From: Flammeovirgaceae bacterium UBA6059
GTDB lineage: Bacteria > Bacteroidota > Bacteroidia > Cytophagales > Cyclobacteriaceae
DNA: 64,000 nt
Reading direction: 5' to 3'
NCBI GenBank assembly: GCA_002435755.1
Contig: DIYH01000017.1
Location: 96,994-160,993, forward strand
Under the pieces are notes generated by a model that saw nothing but the letters and a program-made list of their open reading frames with translations, ran no database searches and was not told the DNA's origin. The first letter of the stretch is position 1, and each line of letters starts with the position of its first letter. This document shows, piece after piece, positions 24,196 through 34,168 of this stretch. Both the position numbers and the translations under genes were made by a program.

Positions 24196-24699
24196 CTATT
24201 TGAAATCACCCGTTTCTGAAAAAAGCCGGAATAAACTTGTCTTTTCCCAGAGCCTCAGGCTTATATTGTTGCAATCAGCGTCTTCTTTTGCCTTGACTGG
24301 ACCAAACATGCAGATTTGAGCATTAACCTTAGGCATTAATAACGGATTTGTATTCAAAGTATGTTGTTGAGAAACCACAGCGCAAACCGTATCTAAATCA
24401 GTTTTAAAGCTCAACCCTCCATATATCTTTAGCAGTGCGCCGTCTTTATTTACAAACTGCATGATCTCATCCGATACGGAGCTAAAGGTATATGTTTCAA
24501 TGAATTCTTCTGTGTTCAATATCTCTGCGCCGAACGATGAAACAGAATATGTTGTTTTTCCCGTAGTCTTTTCAACATATACGAGTCTCGCAAATATGAT
24601 AAATAGCGAAAGTGCTAAAAACAACAGTGTGACCAACCAACCTATTAATGCCGGCTGCCAAGGAACATTCCCTAATTTTTCAAGTTCGGATCGATTCAT
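24196..24699 (-). CDS. Membrane-anchored hypothetical protein, possible truncated HlyD-like
   Basis: A 167-residue protein with one N-terminal membrane segment (residues 16-42, ALIGWLVTLLFLALSLFIIF) followed by a periplasmic part. The order of membrane helix, strand-rich segment and a QFVNKDGALLKIYGG stretch vaguely resembles the start of periplasmic adaptor (HlyD/MFP) proteins, which usually accompany exporters like the one at 25263-27467. The protein is far too short and lacks the hairpin, so it would be a remnant or an unrelated protein. This reading is weak. Confidence 0.45.
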   Translation of the reverse strand: MNRSELEKLGNVPWQPALIGWLVTLLFLALSLFIIFARLVYVEKTTGKTTYSVSSFGAEILNTEEFIETYTFSSVSDEIMQFVNKDGALLKIYGGLSFKTDLDTVCAVVSQQHTLNTNPLLMPKVNAQICMFGPVKAKEDADCNNISLRLWEKTSLFRLFSETGDFK

Positions 24700-25262
24700 C
24701 GGTGTGATAGCTAATTGAAACTATTACACTTCAAGTTCAAGGCTTTGAGTCGGTAGACACCTTTGCAACATTACTTTGCGACGGAGGAGTAGAGATGAAG
24801 AAGACATACAGTTAAATAGTTCAAAGTCCAAATTTTTAGGGTGTTACCAAGTATCTCTACCACGTTTTGAAAGAGAGCATCGCCCAAAGATGCAAAGATT
24901 TAAATCGTCATACGCATGGATTTGCGGATATAAGAATGAGAAAAAAAATGACAACCAAGGAATATCCGTACACCCTTAAGTAATACAAACTCTTTAATTG
25001 ATCGGTATTTTGAGAAAAGGCTAGGGGCAGGAGTCCCAAACAGTTCCAACATGAATTGCTTACACTCATAAAGTGAATTAATGTCCGGAACTGGTGTAAA
25101 TCAATAATGGTAGACTAGACTAATAAAATAGTCAATGAATGTCTCGAGCATCACAGAGAGTGCTTCGACATTAATGACAGCAGTTTTAGTGTTGAGTGAA
25201 AGTTCTATTCTTCTTGTGAGCTATCCACTTTCAATGGATTGTGGTTCTGTAAATACGCTATG
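24700..25262. other. Non-coding gap between the HlyD-like remnant and the exporter
   Basis: These 563 bases hold one short open frame (24776-24979, Arg-rich, no support). No RNA gene or clear terminator seen. Confidence 0.4.
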
Positions 25263-27467
25263 CTACATAAGATCAAAACCCAACTGATCCATTATTAACC
25301 TTTTATAAACACCATTTAAGGCTATGAGATCACCATGCGTACCAGATTCACATATCGCACTCTTGTCAATTACTGCGATCATATCAGCACTACGTATAGT
25401 ACTCAATCTATGGGCAACTATAATAAGTGTCTTATTACCAAACTCTCTTTTAAGATTATTCAAAATAATTTTTTCGTTTCTCGAATCAAGTGAACTTGTA
25501 GGCTCATCTAGTATTAGGATATCTGGTTTTTTATAGACAGCTCTAGCAATCAATAATCGCTGTTGCTCACCAGGACTCAGTTTAGGCTGATCCTCGGTGT
25601 CCAAAATCGTATCAACCCCATTTGGTAACTTTTCAACAAGTGGTATGAGGTTCGCTACTTCTAGAGCATTGATGAACTGCAATTCATCAAAACGTTCGTT
25701 GGATCTTGATTCTATGATATTGTTCTTTAAACTGTCTTTAAATACATGACCATTTTGAAGGACGACTCCAACTTTTCTCCGCCATTTGGCTAGGTTCATT
25801 TTATGAAGTGGCTCTGCATTAACCAATATCTCCCCTTGGTCCACTGTATAAAGGCCAAGCAAGAGTCGAACCAGTGTTGACTTACCACCCCCGCTTTCAC
25901 CAACAATAGCCAATGTACTTTGATCATAAATCTTAAGATCAATACCGCTCAACGCATCTTTTGATGCATTAGGATATCTAAAACTGACATTCCGAAGTTC
26001 AACGACAGGAGACGGATGCTTAGTCATTATTTTGTTTTTTTCACCTGCTCCCTGCTTGATTACATTAGGAGTGTCTGGCTCTTCGAACATTTGAATTAGG
26101 CGATTAGTACTTAAAGCAGCATCTTGCGTAGTGCGAGTGAAGGCTATTATTTGAGACAATGGAGCATTTAATTGGGTCACAGTGTACTGTATGGCGAGGA
26201 GAGATCCTATTGTCAAATCACCTTCGATAACTAAGTAAGAAGAGATTAGAAATATTGAGCCATTTCTTAATGCGCTAATAATTTCACTTCCATGGTATTG
26301 AAGATGAAAATAGGTTAAAACCTTAAGTGCCAGATTGAACATAACAATCTTCAACTTTTCCCATTTACTTCTTACTAAAACCGCTGAATCGGAGATTTTG
26401 ATCTCCTCAATACCATTGATCATTTCAAGTAGACTATTCTGGACTTTTGCCCTTTTATCAAACAGTTTGTGATCGTATTCGGCCAGCAGTTTTAAAAACC
26501 TCTTCACCCAGATGACATAAATGATGCTGAACAACAAAAAAACGCCAAAAATCAGTACACTGTAATAAGCAAGCAATCCACCTAAGAATGAAATTGTTAC
26601 AACAGAAAAAAGAGTGTTCAGTGTAATTGCGGACATAAATTTCTCTATTCTTGAAGTGTCCTGGACCCTCTGTAGAATGTCACCAGTAGACCTTGATTCA
26701 AAAAAAAGCAACGGTTTCTCCATAAGCTTTATAATAAAATCAGACAGCATATTGATACTAACTCGACCTCCCAAGTGTACTAAGATTCTGTCTTTCGTTA
26801 CGGCAAGAGAAGATTTTGATGCAAACAACAGAAACTGGACTAACAGAATAAGGCTCACAGTGAGCAAGTCTTTTCTGACAATGCCGATGTCAACCACCAG
26901 TTGAGTCAAGATGGGTATCAAAATCTGGATGAAGCTGCCTAAAAATAAAGTCGCAAATAAGATTGTAAGCTGAATCTGATATTTAGCATAGTAGTTCCAG
27001 ATAAATCCAATACCTTTCGGTCCGGAATGAACGTTGTTTGAAAAGCCATTTTGTCGAGGTTCCAAGGCAATAGCAGTTCCCCGACTTTTATTATTGAGAA
27101 ACCCAGCCTCAAATTCAGCATGAGTGAATTCAATTTTCCCGAATTTTGGATCGACAGCATGTACTCTTCTTCGAGTGATGCTATATACAACAATAAAAGT
27201 ACGCCTTTGCCACTCGACTATTATGGGTAGATCACTATTGAGACTGTTTAAATCGAAGCTCTGGATTCTTGCTCGAAACCCAACCTCCTCCGAAATCCTG
27301 GCAATGACTTCCTTTGAGTTCCAATTCAAAGAAAGACTCCTTACTCGTTCCAGTTCATCTACACCAAGGTCTTTGCCATAATACTTGGCAACCGTTCTTA
27401 AACATGAGACACCAACATCATTAGAGTCTTCTTGCAAAAAGACTTCTATCTTCTTTCTTTTTCGCAC
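25263..27467 (-). CDS. ABC exporter with a degenerate C39 peptidase-like domain
   Basis: A 734-residue half-size exporter of the peptide class. Residues 1-125 follow the C39 peptidase pattern (LQEDSNDVGVSC, later VHAVDPKFG), but the catalytic Cys of the usual DCG is Val18 and the His strand reads RRTFIVV with no His, so it should not cut; only the DP Asp (106) remains. A six-helix membrane domain follows, then an ATPase with Walker A GESGGGKST, signature LSPGEQQR and Walker B ILILDEP. Such a non-cleaving domain (as in HlyB) can still bind a substrate leader. It overlaps the upstream oxygenase gene by one base. Likely role: export of the lanthipeptide. Confidence 0.9.
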   Translation of the reverse strand: MRKRKKIEVFLQEDSNDVGVSCLRTVAKYYGKDLGVDELERVRSLSLNWNSKEVIARISEEVGFRARIQSFDLNSLNSDLPIIVEWQRRTFIVVYSITRRRVHAVDPKFGKIEFTHAEFEAGFLNNKSRGTAIALEPRQNGFSNNVHSGPKGIGFIWNYYAKYQIQLTILFATLFLGSFIQILIPILTQLVVDIGIVRKDLLTVSLILLVQFLLFASKSSLAVTKDRILVHLGGRVSINMLSDFIIKLMEKPLLFFESRSTGDILQRVQDTSRIEKFMSAITLNTLFSVVTISFLGGLLAYYSVLIFGVFLLFSIIYVIWVKRFLKLLAEYDHKLFDKRAKVQNSLLEMINGIEEIKISDSAVLVRSKWEKLKIVMFNLALKVLTYFHLQYHGSEIISALRNGSIFLISSYLVIEGDLTIGSLLAIQYTVTQLNAPLSQIIAFTRTTQDAALSTNRLIQMFEEPDTPNVIKQGAGEKNKIMTKHPSPVVELRNVSFRYPNASKDALSGIDLKIYDQSTLAIVGESGGGKSTLVRLLLGLYTVDQGEILVNAEPLHKMNLAKWRRKVGVVLQNGHVFKDSLKNNIIESRSNERFDELQFINALEVANLIPLVEKLPNGVDTILDTEDQPKLSPGEQQRLLIARAVYKKPDILILDEPTSSLDSRNEKIILNNLKREFGNKTLIIVAHRLSTIRSADMIAVIDKSAICESGTHGDLIALNGVYKRLIMDQLGFDLM

Positions 27468-28456
27468 TACCTTCTAATCCACAGGTTTAATGCATACTTC
27501 GTTCCCGAAATCACCTCCTCACCGGCATGTAGAGACGATACTATTATTTGCCCCTTTTCATCCAAATTTTTAAAAACAAGAGCCCTCCCCACTTTGGGAA
27601 TAACGCTATACTCTAGTTCAGGAAAAACTGTTTTTCCTCCTTCAAAACCCTCATTTAAATAAACTAATAGAGTAAACTCACGATCTAACCCTTCTGCGGC
27701 ATCAAAATGAAACTTAAAAAATTGTCCAGAACGATATCTAACGCACTGAGCATTTTCCACATTATTTTTTGGCTTGCCAACCGTATCGGCAGCTTTCTGA
27801 ATCGCCTCTTGAACATCCAGTGTTGGTTCATTAATGTAATATGAACTGCTAATCCTTGTGTCTATGTTCAACCTAGAACTTAATTGTCCATCACCCTTTA
27901 TAAGGCTCGAGGAAAATGCGTTTTTCTTCTCACAAGACTCTATTACATCTTGACATTGCTCTGCACTCAAAAAATCGTCTATGACTGTAAGGTGATTGTT
28001 TAAGTAATACTGACGGTCTAGATGTTCAATTTGCATGTCATTAGAATACTCTTCATGCTCGTACCCTTCAGGTATGCTTATAGCGACGATAACATGATCA
28101 CGATAATTTCTCCTAAACTCTTGTTCTTCCATCTTTATATCGTCAGATGAATCAGAAATTATAATTAATCCATCAGTCGCAATTCTGAATAGTTTAATTT
28201 GAGAATCACCAGGGTCAATTATAAACATGGGTTTTGACCTGAAGGAAGTTCCTTCGAGAGGCAATACCTTATATTCGAAGCCGAAGGAAATAAAAAGATT
28301 TAAAAAACCCCTCAGAGTAACTAAGGGATAATTACTAGTGCTGAAGACCGCTTTCCGTACAGTAGTTCGAGATATTCTTGTACTGTTTTCTGAAAAAAAT
28401 TTCTCCAGTAAAATCACGAATTTGTTGAAAACGATGTATGAAAATGTGTCTTTCAT
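27467..28456 (-). CDS. Prolyl-4-hydroxylase-like Fe(II)/2-oxoglutarate oxygenase
   Basis: A 329-residue protein. The C-terminal 180 residues are a P4Hc domain: a NNHLTVIDDFLS start, then metal ligands His250 and Asp252 (FKFHFDA), distal His310 (SLHAGEE) and Lys320 (SGTKYAL) for 2-oxoglutarate, with GGKTVFPEL in between. All catalytic positions are present. The N-terminal 120 residues resemble the fold pattern of C39 peptidase-like domains (helix-strand, KPMFIID, GLIIISDSSD, EQEFRRNY) but lack Cys and His, so this part may bind a leader peptide; that is inference. One base overlaps the exporter. Likely role: hydroxylation of the peptide, possibly its Pro or Asp. Confidence 0.82.
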   Translation of the reverse strand: MKDTFSYIVFNKFVILLEKFFSENSTRISRTTVRKAVFSTSNYPLVTLRGFLNLFISFGFEYKVLPLEGTSFRSKPMFIIDPGDSQIKLFRIATDGLIIISDSSDDIKMEEQEFRRNYRDHVIVAISIPEGYEHEEYSNDMQIEHLDRQYYLNNHLTVIDDFLSAEQCQDVIESCEKKNAFSSSLIKGDGQLSSRLNIDTRISSSYYINEPTLDVQEAIQKAADTVGKPKNNVENAQCVRYRSGQFFKFHFDAAEGLDREFTLLVYLNEGFEGGKTVFPELEYSVIPKVGRALVFKNLDEKGQIIVSSLHAGEEVISGTKYALNLWIRR

Positions 28457-28526
28457 ATGTGCATAAATATTAACTATGTTAATTGCCTTTAACTAATATA
28501 GGACTAACAGAAATTAGTCACGCCCT

Positions 28527-29441
28527 CTATGAAGCTTCATAAGCTTGGATTCCTTTCGCCAGCGCTCGTAAATCAGATAATCTTTGTGTTTGATTTTCAC
28601 ATAGATTTACAATCATTATTTCCTGAATTTTGAATTCATGAGACAAATCAAACATGTCTTTTATACATTCAGTTATTGTTCCCCGAAAATTCGATTTTGG
28701 GAACGATCTTAAAGAATCACCTAAGTTGTTGGTACGACTATCAATGAATTGACAAGCCACAGCGAGACTAATGAGCGGCTTCCTGCCTATTTTCTGCTCA
28801 TACATTTTGAGAAGTTCTAGAATTCTTTCTGGGCTCTCGATACTCTGATTATGAAAAAATGAAAAACAATATGAACATTGCTCATCTATAATTTTTAAAG
28901 CGTTTTTACCACTCGACCCTAAGATCCATATCTGAGGTGCGCGATTATTGTAAGGAGGACTCCATATAGTCTCATTACCTCCCTCTTTCCTATCTGCGTT
29001 GGACAAAAACCTCAATACTTCCTGCACACGCTCGATATGATTAATTGAGTTCAACTCACATTGATCAGGTCCTACCAGATAATTAGCAATGCGATCAACG
29101 GTTGTTCCTTTGGCAATTCCTAAGTCAATACGTCCTGAATAGAGATGATTAAACATTCGGAAATTTTGAGCCACTCGAAGTGTTGAATGAAGAGGCAGAC
29201 AAATACCTCCACTACCAATCCTTATCTTACTTGTTCTCTCTGCTAAAACTCCAATTAAAGCTTCAGGGCTACGCCAAGCGGTAGTATCTTCATGATGTTC
29301 TCCCACCCAGAATCTACTAAAGCCCAATCGATCAGCTTCAATGGCGTATTCTACCGTATTATCAACGGAATCACCCGCTGAACTCATGTCATTAATGTAT
29401 CCAAGGTCAAGAATACCAAATCTTAGTTCTCTGTTGTTCAC
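28527..29441 (-). CDS. Luciferase-like flavin-dependent monooxygenase
   Basis: A 304-residue LLM-class protein. It starts with FGILDLGYI, has the family's FSRFWVGEHH block near residue 40-48, then KIRIGSGGICLPLHST and RIDLGIAKG, which fit the bacterial-luciferase fold for FMNH2 or F420. It is the single-subunit form found in natural-product clusters. It lies between the oxygenase and the FtsX permease on the same strand, 70 bases upstream of the oxygenase. In RiPP clusters such enzymes can oxidise side chains or the C-terminus; the actual reaction here is unknown. Confidence 0.85.
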   Translation of the reverse strand: MNNRELRFGILDLGYINDMSSAGDSVDNTVEYAIEADRLGFSRFWVGEHHEDTTAWRSPEALIGVLAERTSKIRIGSGGICLPLHSTLRVAQNFRMFNHLYSGRIDLGIAKGTTVDRIANYLVGPDQCELNSINHIERVQEVLRFLSNADRKEGGNETIWSPPYNNRAPQIWILGSSGKNALKIIDEQCSYCFSFFHNQSIESPERILELLKMYEQKIGRKPLISLAVACQFIDSRTNNLGDSLRSFPKSNFRGTITECIKDMFDLSHEFKIQEIMIVNLCENQTQRLSDLRALAKGIQAYEAS

Positions 29442-29663
29442 AATCCTAGAAACTTGTTGTAATTCTTAAATTCCTTGAGGACAGCAATAAAGTCTTTAGT
29501 ATCGCTATTCAAAATCCGCATCAGATTTCGATTTAAGGAATTGTATTCATGGCTTATTTCCATCAAAAATGTCATTTGGGCCAATAGAAGTAGGTTGAAC
29601 CTATCCGAAAAACAGCAAATATTTTCTCAAGTTTTACCCTCATATTTGTCCATACTTTTAAAA

Positions 29664-32090
29664 TCAAGAATTATCTCGTCGGATCACTTCTACAGGGTTC
29701 CATTTGCTTAAGGGCTGAATTATTGACGAGGCGGTCAAGATAAAACCAGTTAAGACGACAAGGGTACCGGAGATCAAATATAATTCGTATGTCAATTCTA
29801 TCCGGTAGCTATAGTTATCAAGCCAGCTTGATAATAAATATAATGAAATTGGTAACATCAAACAGAACGATACAACGGAGTAAATCAAAGCTCTTTGAAG
29901 ATACATAACCAAGAGTTGAGTAATGTCAGCTCCTAAAATTCGTCTTATCATTAAGGATTTCTGCTCACTCTGGAGGTTGGATTTCAATGCTGTATAAAAA
30001 CCGAAGAGTGCAATTACAATGGTTCCCGCTGTCATTATGAATATTATCTCCATCAACGTCCATTCCTCTGAAGTCAAATCTTTATATCTGGCATCAAGCG
30101 AATGGTAGTTGAGCGGTGTTGATATATTCGATTCAGTACTCAACATCTTCAGAGTTTCGAAAGACAACACCCCAGGCCTAGCTGATTTGACAATTACGTT
30201 CTGATCGAAGTTCTCCCGGATATCTGGATTGTAGATCATAGTAGACATTAGCTTTTTCTCGAAGCCTTGATAATAAAAATCTTGAACTACTCCGATGACA
30301 GTTAGTCCCTCTCGATTCAGCCACGTACTTAGCCTATAGTCATTTAAGTCAGCAGGACTATTAATATTTAAAACATTTGCTGAAGTCTCATTAATAATCA
30401 CTGCATTTTTGTCAGAGGGCCTTTGTGGATCAAAATTCCTTCCAATGACCATGTTCAAACCCATCATCGCAACAGTTTCTGGAGCCATAGCATTCCAGGC
30501 AGCACTGAATTTTATGGTATCATTTGTTTCGCTATGTATTGCTCTAACCGTGTTGGTAGGATAATCATCGACAAAGCCATGTCTCATAACACCTACGTTA
30601 CCAACTCTGTTATCTTTTAAAAGGTTGGTTTTGAGATAATCCCAACTACTGTTAGAAACAATTGAACCCCGTGTAATACTCCAAATACCTTCTGATTCAA
30701 AACCTTTATCCCGGTTGGTTAAGAATTGTAGTTGTTCATTAATCGTTAATCCCGTCGTGATAATTAAGAAAGAAGCAAAAAGTTGTACAACCACAAACAT
30801 CTGCAAAACTGACCACCCTCTAGTTGATGATTTTGGCGCAAAGTTTTGAGGAGAAAGACTTCGGTTTAAACCGATAATGGTTTTTACAGGAAAAAGTGAC
30901 ATCAAGGCAGCTGATGCAATTATTACAATTAATGAGATCGGCAAAAAAGCACTATCTTCAACTGATTCAGCAACTTCGAGTAAATTCAATAATTCGTATT
31001 GTTTTAGGAAATGGGTCATTAAAAAAGCAAGTAATGTAGATGCAATCATTAACCAGATTCCACGTAAAAATTCACCGAGAATCAAAGTTGTACGAGAATT
31101 ACCAAGAATCAATGTTGTTACACTTCGTCGATACGTCCTTATGAAATTGGTTGCCATCAATATAGAATTGTTCAATAACCCGGTTAAAAGCAAAACCGTA
31201 GCAAAAATGAAAAGTATAATATTTGTTTGTAGGTCGGATTTATAAGCAAAATCAAATGACTTCGAATCGTCAAAATAGATCTCTTGAATGGGTTGGACGT
31301 GGAAACTAGTTGATGGATCGAATAATTCTTGAGTGGACTGATTAATGATTGATTTGATACTGCTAACGTCACTTATCTCTTGCAAGGTGCTGAAATAGAC
31401 ATAGAGATTGTAACCACCATTAGCAGGATCGCTAAGTCTTTTCCAGTATCCAACACCAGAGGAAGTGATGAGCACATCAAATTGAATGTGGCTATTCGGT
31501 GGAAGTGATTTGAATACTCCTGTCACTTTATAGGGAGAAGAACCGTTAGCTGAGATGAAATCAATTGTCTGATCAATCGGGTTCTCATTTCCAAACAAAC
31601 TTTTAGCCACTTTATCACTGATAACAATTGAACTGGGTTCTTCTAAGGATTTTTGTCTATCTCCCTTTTCTAAGTCTAACCCTAGTATGGATAGGAAATA
31701 TGGATCCACCATAAAAGTAGATCCGGCATCAACGAGTATTCGCTTGTCGTTTACGCCAAAAGTGAAATCATAATCCAGTAGTTGCATTCTAGCAACATCC
31801 TTGACTCCAGGTGTTTCGGAAGTGAGCACATTGTACAGATATCCATTAGTGACAGCCATTTTCATTTCAGACTCCTTATCGCTAATCTCAGTCGTGATTC
31901 TGTAGGTCTTATGACGATTCTTGAAAACGTAATCATGGTTGACATCAAAATTGAGATATTCACCGATCACAAAACAACAACAGATTGCCGCGCTCATAGC
32001 TGTTATAATAAAGATGAAATTTATATAATCTCTTTTTTGATCTCTAAGAAAAAACTTAATCCATATCATCATATTCAAAGATAGATTCAC
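29664..32090 (-). CDS. FtsX/MacB-type ABC permease (808 residues)
   Basis: An 808-residue permease of the type abundant in Cytophagales: an N-terminal membrane helix (INFIFIITAMSAAICCCFVI), a MacB-like periplasmic domain, an FtsX four-helix unit in the middle, a second periplasmic domain, and a second FtsX unit at the end. No ATPase gene stands next to it, so it must use one encoded elsewhere or act without one. Its position within the peptide cluster suggests immunity or export, as for LanFEG-type transporters, but these stand-alone permeases also occur outside such clusters. Start is taken at ATG 32090; a later Met (32072) is also possible. Confidence 0.85.
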   Translation of the reverse strand: MNLSLNMMIWIKFFLRDQKRDYINFIFIITAMSAAICCCFVIGEYLNFDVNHDYVFKNRHKTYRITTEISDKESEMKMAVTNGYLYNVLTSETPGVKDVARMQLLDYDFTFGVNDKRILVDAGSTFMVDPYFLSILGLDLEKGDRQKSLEEPSSIVISDKVAKSLFGNENPIDQTIDFISANGSSPYKVTGVFKSLPPNSHIQFDVLITSSGVGYWKRLSDPANGGYNLYVYFSTLQEISDVSSIKSIINQSTQELFDPSTSFHVQPIQEIYFDDSKSFDFAYKSDLQTNIILFIFATVLLLTGLLNNSILMATNFIRTYRRSVTTLILGNSRTTLILGEFLRGIWLMIASTLLAFLMTHFLKQYELLNLLEVAESVEDSAFLPISLIVIIASAALMSLFPVKTIIGLNRSLSPQNFAPKSSTRGWSVLQMFVVVQLFASFLIITTGLTINEQLQFLTNRDKGFESEGIWSITRGSIVSNSSWDYLKTNLLKDNRVGNVGVMRHGFVDDYPTNTVRAIHSETNDTIKFSAAWNAMAPETVAMMGLNMVIGRNFDPQRPSDKNAVIINETSANVLNINSPADLNDYRLSTWLNREGLTVIGVVQDFYYQGFEKKLMSTMIYNPDIRENFDQNVIVKSARPGVLSFETLKMLSTESNISTPLNYHSLDARYKDLTSEEWTLMEIIFIMTAGTIVIALFGFYTALKSNLQSEQKSLMIRRILGADITQLLVMYLQRALIYSVVSFCLMLPISLYLLSSWLDNYSYRIELTYELYLISGTLVVLTGFILTASSIIQPLSKWNPVEVIRRDNS

Positions 32091-33034
32091 GTTGTTTTAT
32101 TGTATAAATATAGGTTATATCTATATCATCCGGAACTTGGATTTTATAATCACCATTGGACCACTGACCGGCCACTACCAACATGTTAATTAGCTCCCTT
32201 AAACCAATAGAGAAAATCATATGTATCTGCATTCAATTAAACTGCTCCTGCCAAGAATAATATAATATGGAGCGAGACTTCCTCTTTACTTTGTTGTTTC
32301 AAAAGAGTTTGAGATTCGTAATGTCAGTGAATCCCGTATGGGCATAAAACGGAGCAATTAACTAAGCACGAAAAAGTAAAGATATTGTGCACAATTCGAA
32401 TAATTGATTTCACTAGGTTCATCAAAAGTTTTATTATCTCTCGAGATCTATGATATCTGCTTTTAACCCGATTTGATCAGTCTAAAGATCTGGGCTCTCG
32501 GTCAATGTTTATTGTTTAAGTATTTTAAGATAGTCCCCAGCTACATCAATGTCCTTGCTATCATATTTTACGCAACTGGGATGAATCAAACGGAACAACC
32601 ATCAAACTCACAATAAAGAATTAAAGGAGATCATTAACCGGAAATTCTTAGGATAATCGTTAAGCGGTTGGGACTGTGAATTCTCTCGGTAATCGCAAAC
32701 GATAACTGGAAGTATCTCATAACTAAGTTACAAGCCTGATTCATACATGCATGTTCTAATCAAAAGTGACAGATCGCATAAGATGTATTTACTATTGGAC
32801 TAATATGTGTCTTGCTTTTTGGCTTTCCTTATGGCTTGGATTTCAATATAGGAGTCTATCAAATGTTTGTCATGGCATGTTCTAGCATAGATGGATCAAT
32901 ACAAATTTTCCCAGATACAATGACCTTTGATTACTATCATATGTTAAAGGTCAACCAAAACTGCATCTTTGATTGCAAGGGACATTTCGTTAGAGCGTTA
33001 TGGGTCTAACTTGATCTAGTTAAGAAGCCAAGTC
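32091..33034. other. Long AT-rich gap within the peptide cluster
   Basis: These 944 bases separate the FtsX permease from the lanC gene. One frame at 32812-33009 has no support. I see no RNA gene; a promoter for the permease is expected near its right end (about 32100-32300). Confidence 0.45.
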
Positions 33035-34168
33035 TCAGATAACGGTAATATGATCGTCAGGAAAAGATTCGATTTCCAGTTTTGAAGAGAGTGTACCATA
33101 AACTATACCAGAAACACCATCAAGGAAACTAAGAGGATTTAGAACTTTGTATTTCTTGATCAGGTCAACAGCCGTTCGTTGCCAAAAGTGCCACAAGTCA
33201 TGAGGAATAAAGTTGTTTTCATTAAGAATCACTTCAATTTTTCTCATTAAGAATAGTATGCCAGCCGCACCGTGACAAAAAAAGGGATCTTCGACTTTGG
33301 AGTAGGCCAGATCCTGACGAGATAGCACATTTAATATGAGTTCCTTCAACTCTCTGGTCTTTTGGGGGTACTTTAATGAAACACTGAGCCTTAATAGTAC
33401 AATGAGTGATGACAAATCACCGTAGCACCAAGCAATTCGGGGTGAATAATAGTACTGACCGTTGCGTTTAGATGCAGGGTAAAGTTCTCCCTTTAAAGCA
33501 TAGCTGGAATCCATTAGCAATTCAAGCGCTAACTCGAATTGTTGCGTCACAAAGTTCGTGTATAAAGTCTTGGCATAAACTGTTTCATTTAATCTAGCAA
33601 CCAAACTTAAAACACCAAGAAGTCCATGGGATACACTAAAGTTCAAACTATCTCTTTTACCCTTATCAAGGGCATAGACGACCCCGTTATTCTCCTTAAT
33701 TTGATCAATGATTCCTCGGACTAAGAAATCCAAATCCTTGCTCAACGAAACGTCATTACAGTCTAAATAATAGATTAAAGCACTTGAAGCACCATGAAGG
33801 GGGTCCAGATTACCTCGAGACAAGTATTCTTTACTAAAATCAGATACATACTTGTTGAGCTGAAGAGTCAAATCCCTCTTGATATTTCCAAGTGAGCATT
33901 CATGAGGTATTGATACAGTTAAACCCATGAGTCCATCTGCAAGCTTGAAACTATTGACTTCACCTCTCTTTAATTTCTCAATCACGACAGTTTCAACATG
34001 TTCGCATGCTAAATCAACATCCAATCCATTTTTTCGACATAATTGTAATGTCATATAAATTCCACCAATACCTGAATATGCCCCAACATTGAGACTCTCC
34101 AATTCAAGTTTAGTAGATGTCCTATGTATTAGCTCATCTGAAACATCCCTTACGATCGTCTCGAACAT
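33035..34168 (-). CDS. lanC: Lanthionine synthetase C-like cyclase
   Basis: A 377-residue LanC. It has the alpha-toroid repeats (GAYSGIGGIYM near 25-35, VSHGLLGVLSL near 175, GVSGIVYG near 355) and the zinc ligands Cys in IAWCYGDLS and the Cys-His pair in FFCHGAAGILFL. The zinc activates peptide cysteines for addition to dehydroalanine or dehydrobutyrine, closing the thioether rings. Its start overlaps the stop of the SpaB_C-like gene by one base, so the three genes lanB, SpaB_C and lanC form one transcription unit on the minus strand, the direction away from the precursor. Confidence 0.92.
   Translation of the reverse strand: MFETIVRDVSDELIHRTSTKLELESLNVGAYSGIGGIYMTLQLCRKNGLDVDLACEHVETVVIEKLKRGEVNSFKLADGLMGLTVSIPHECSLGNIKRDLTLQLNKYVSDFSKEYLSRGNLDPLHGASSALIYYLDCNDVSLSKDLDFLVRGIIDQIKENNGVVYALDKGKRDSLNFSVSHGLLGVLSLVARLNETVYAKTLYTNFVTQQFELALELLMDSSYALKGELYPASKRNGQYYYSPRIAWCYGDLSSLIVLLRLSVSLKYPQKTRELKELILNVLSRQDLAYSKVEDPFFCHGAAGILFLMRKIEVILNENNFIPHDLWHFWQRTAVDLIKKYKVLNPLSFLDGVSGIVYGTLSSKLEIESFPDDHITVI

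Noticed and set aside
24776..24979. Plus-strand frame of 67 codons
   Set aside because: Arg/Lys-rich, no ribosome site, no family, in an AT-rich gap.
29475..29711. Plus-strand frame of 78 codons between the monooxygenase and permease genes
   Set aside because: It lies opposite the permease end and has only basic, low-information sequence; no ribosome site.
32812..33009. Plus-strand frame of 65 codons
   Set aside because: No ribosome site or recognised pattern, in a long non-coding gap.
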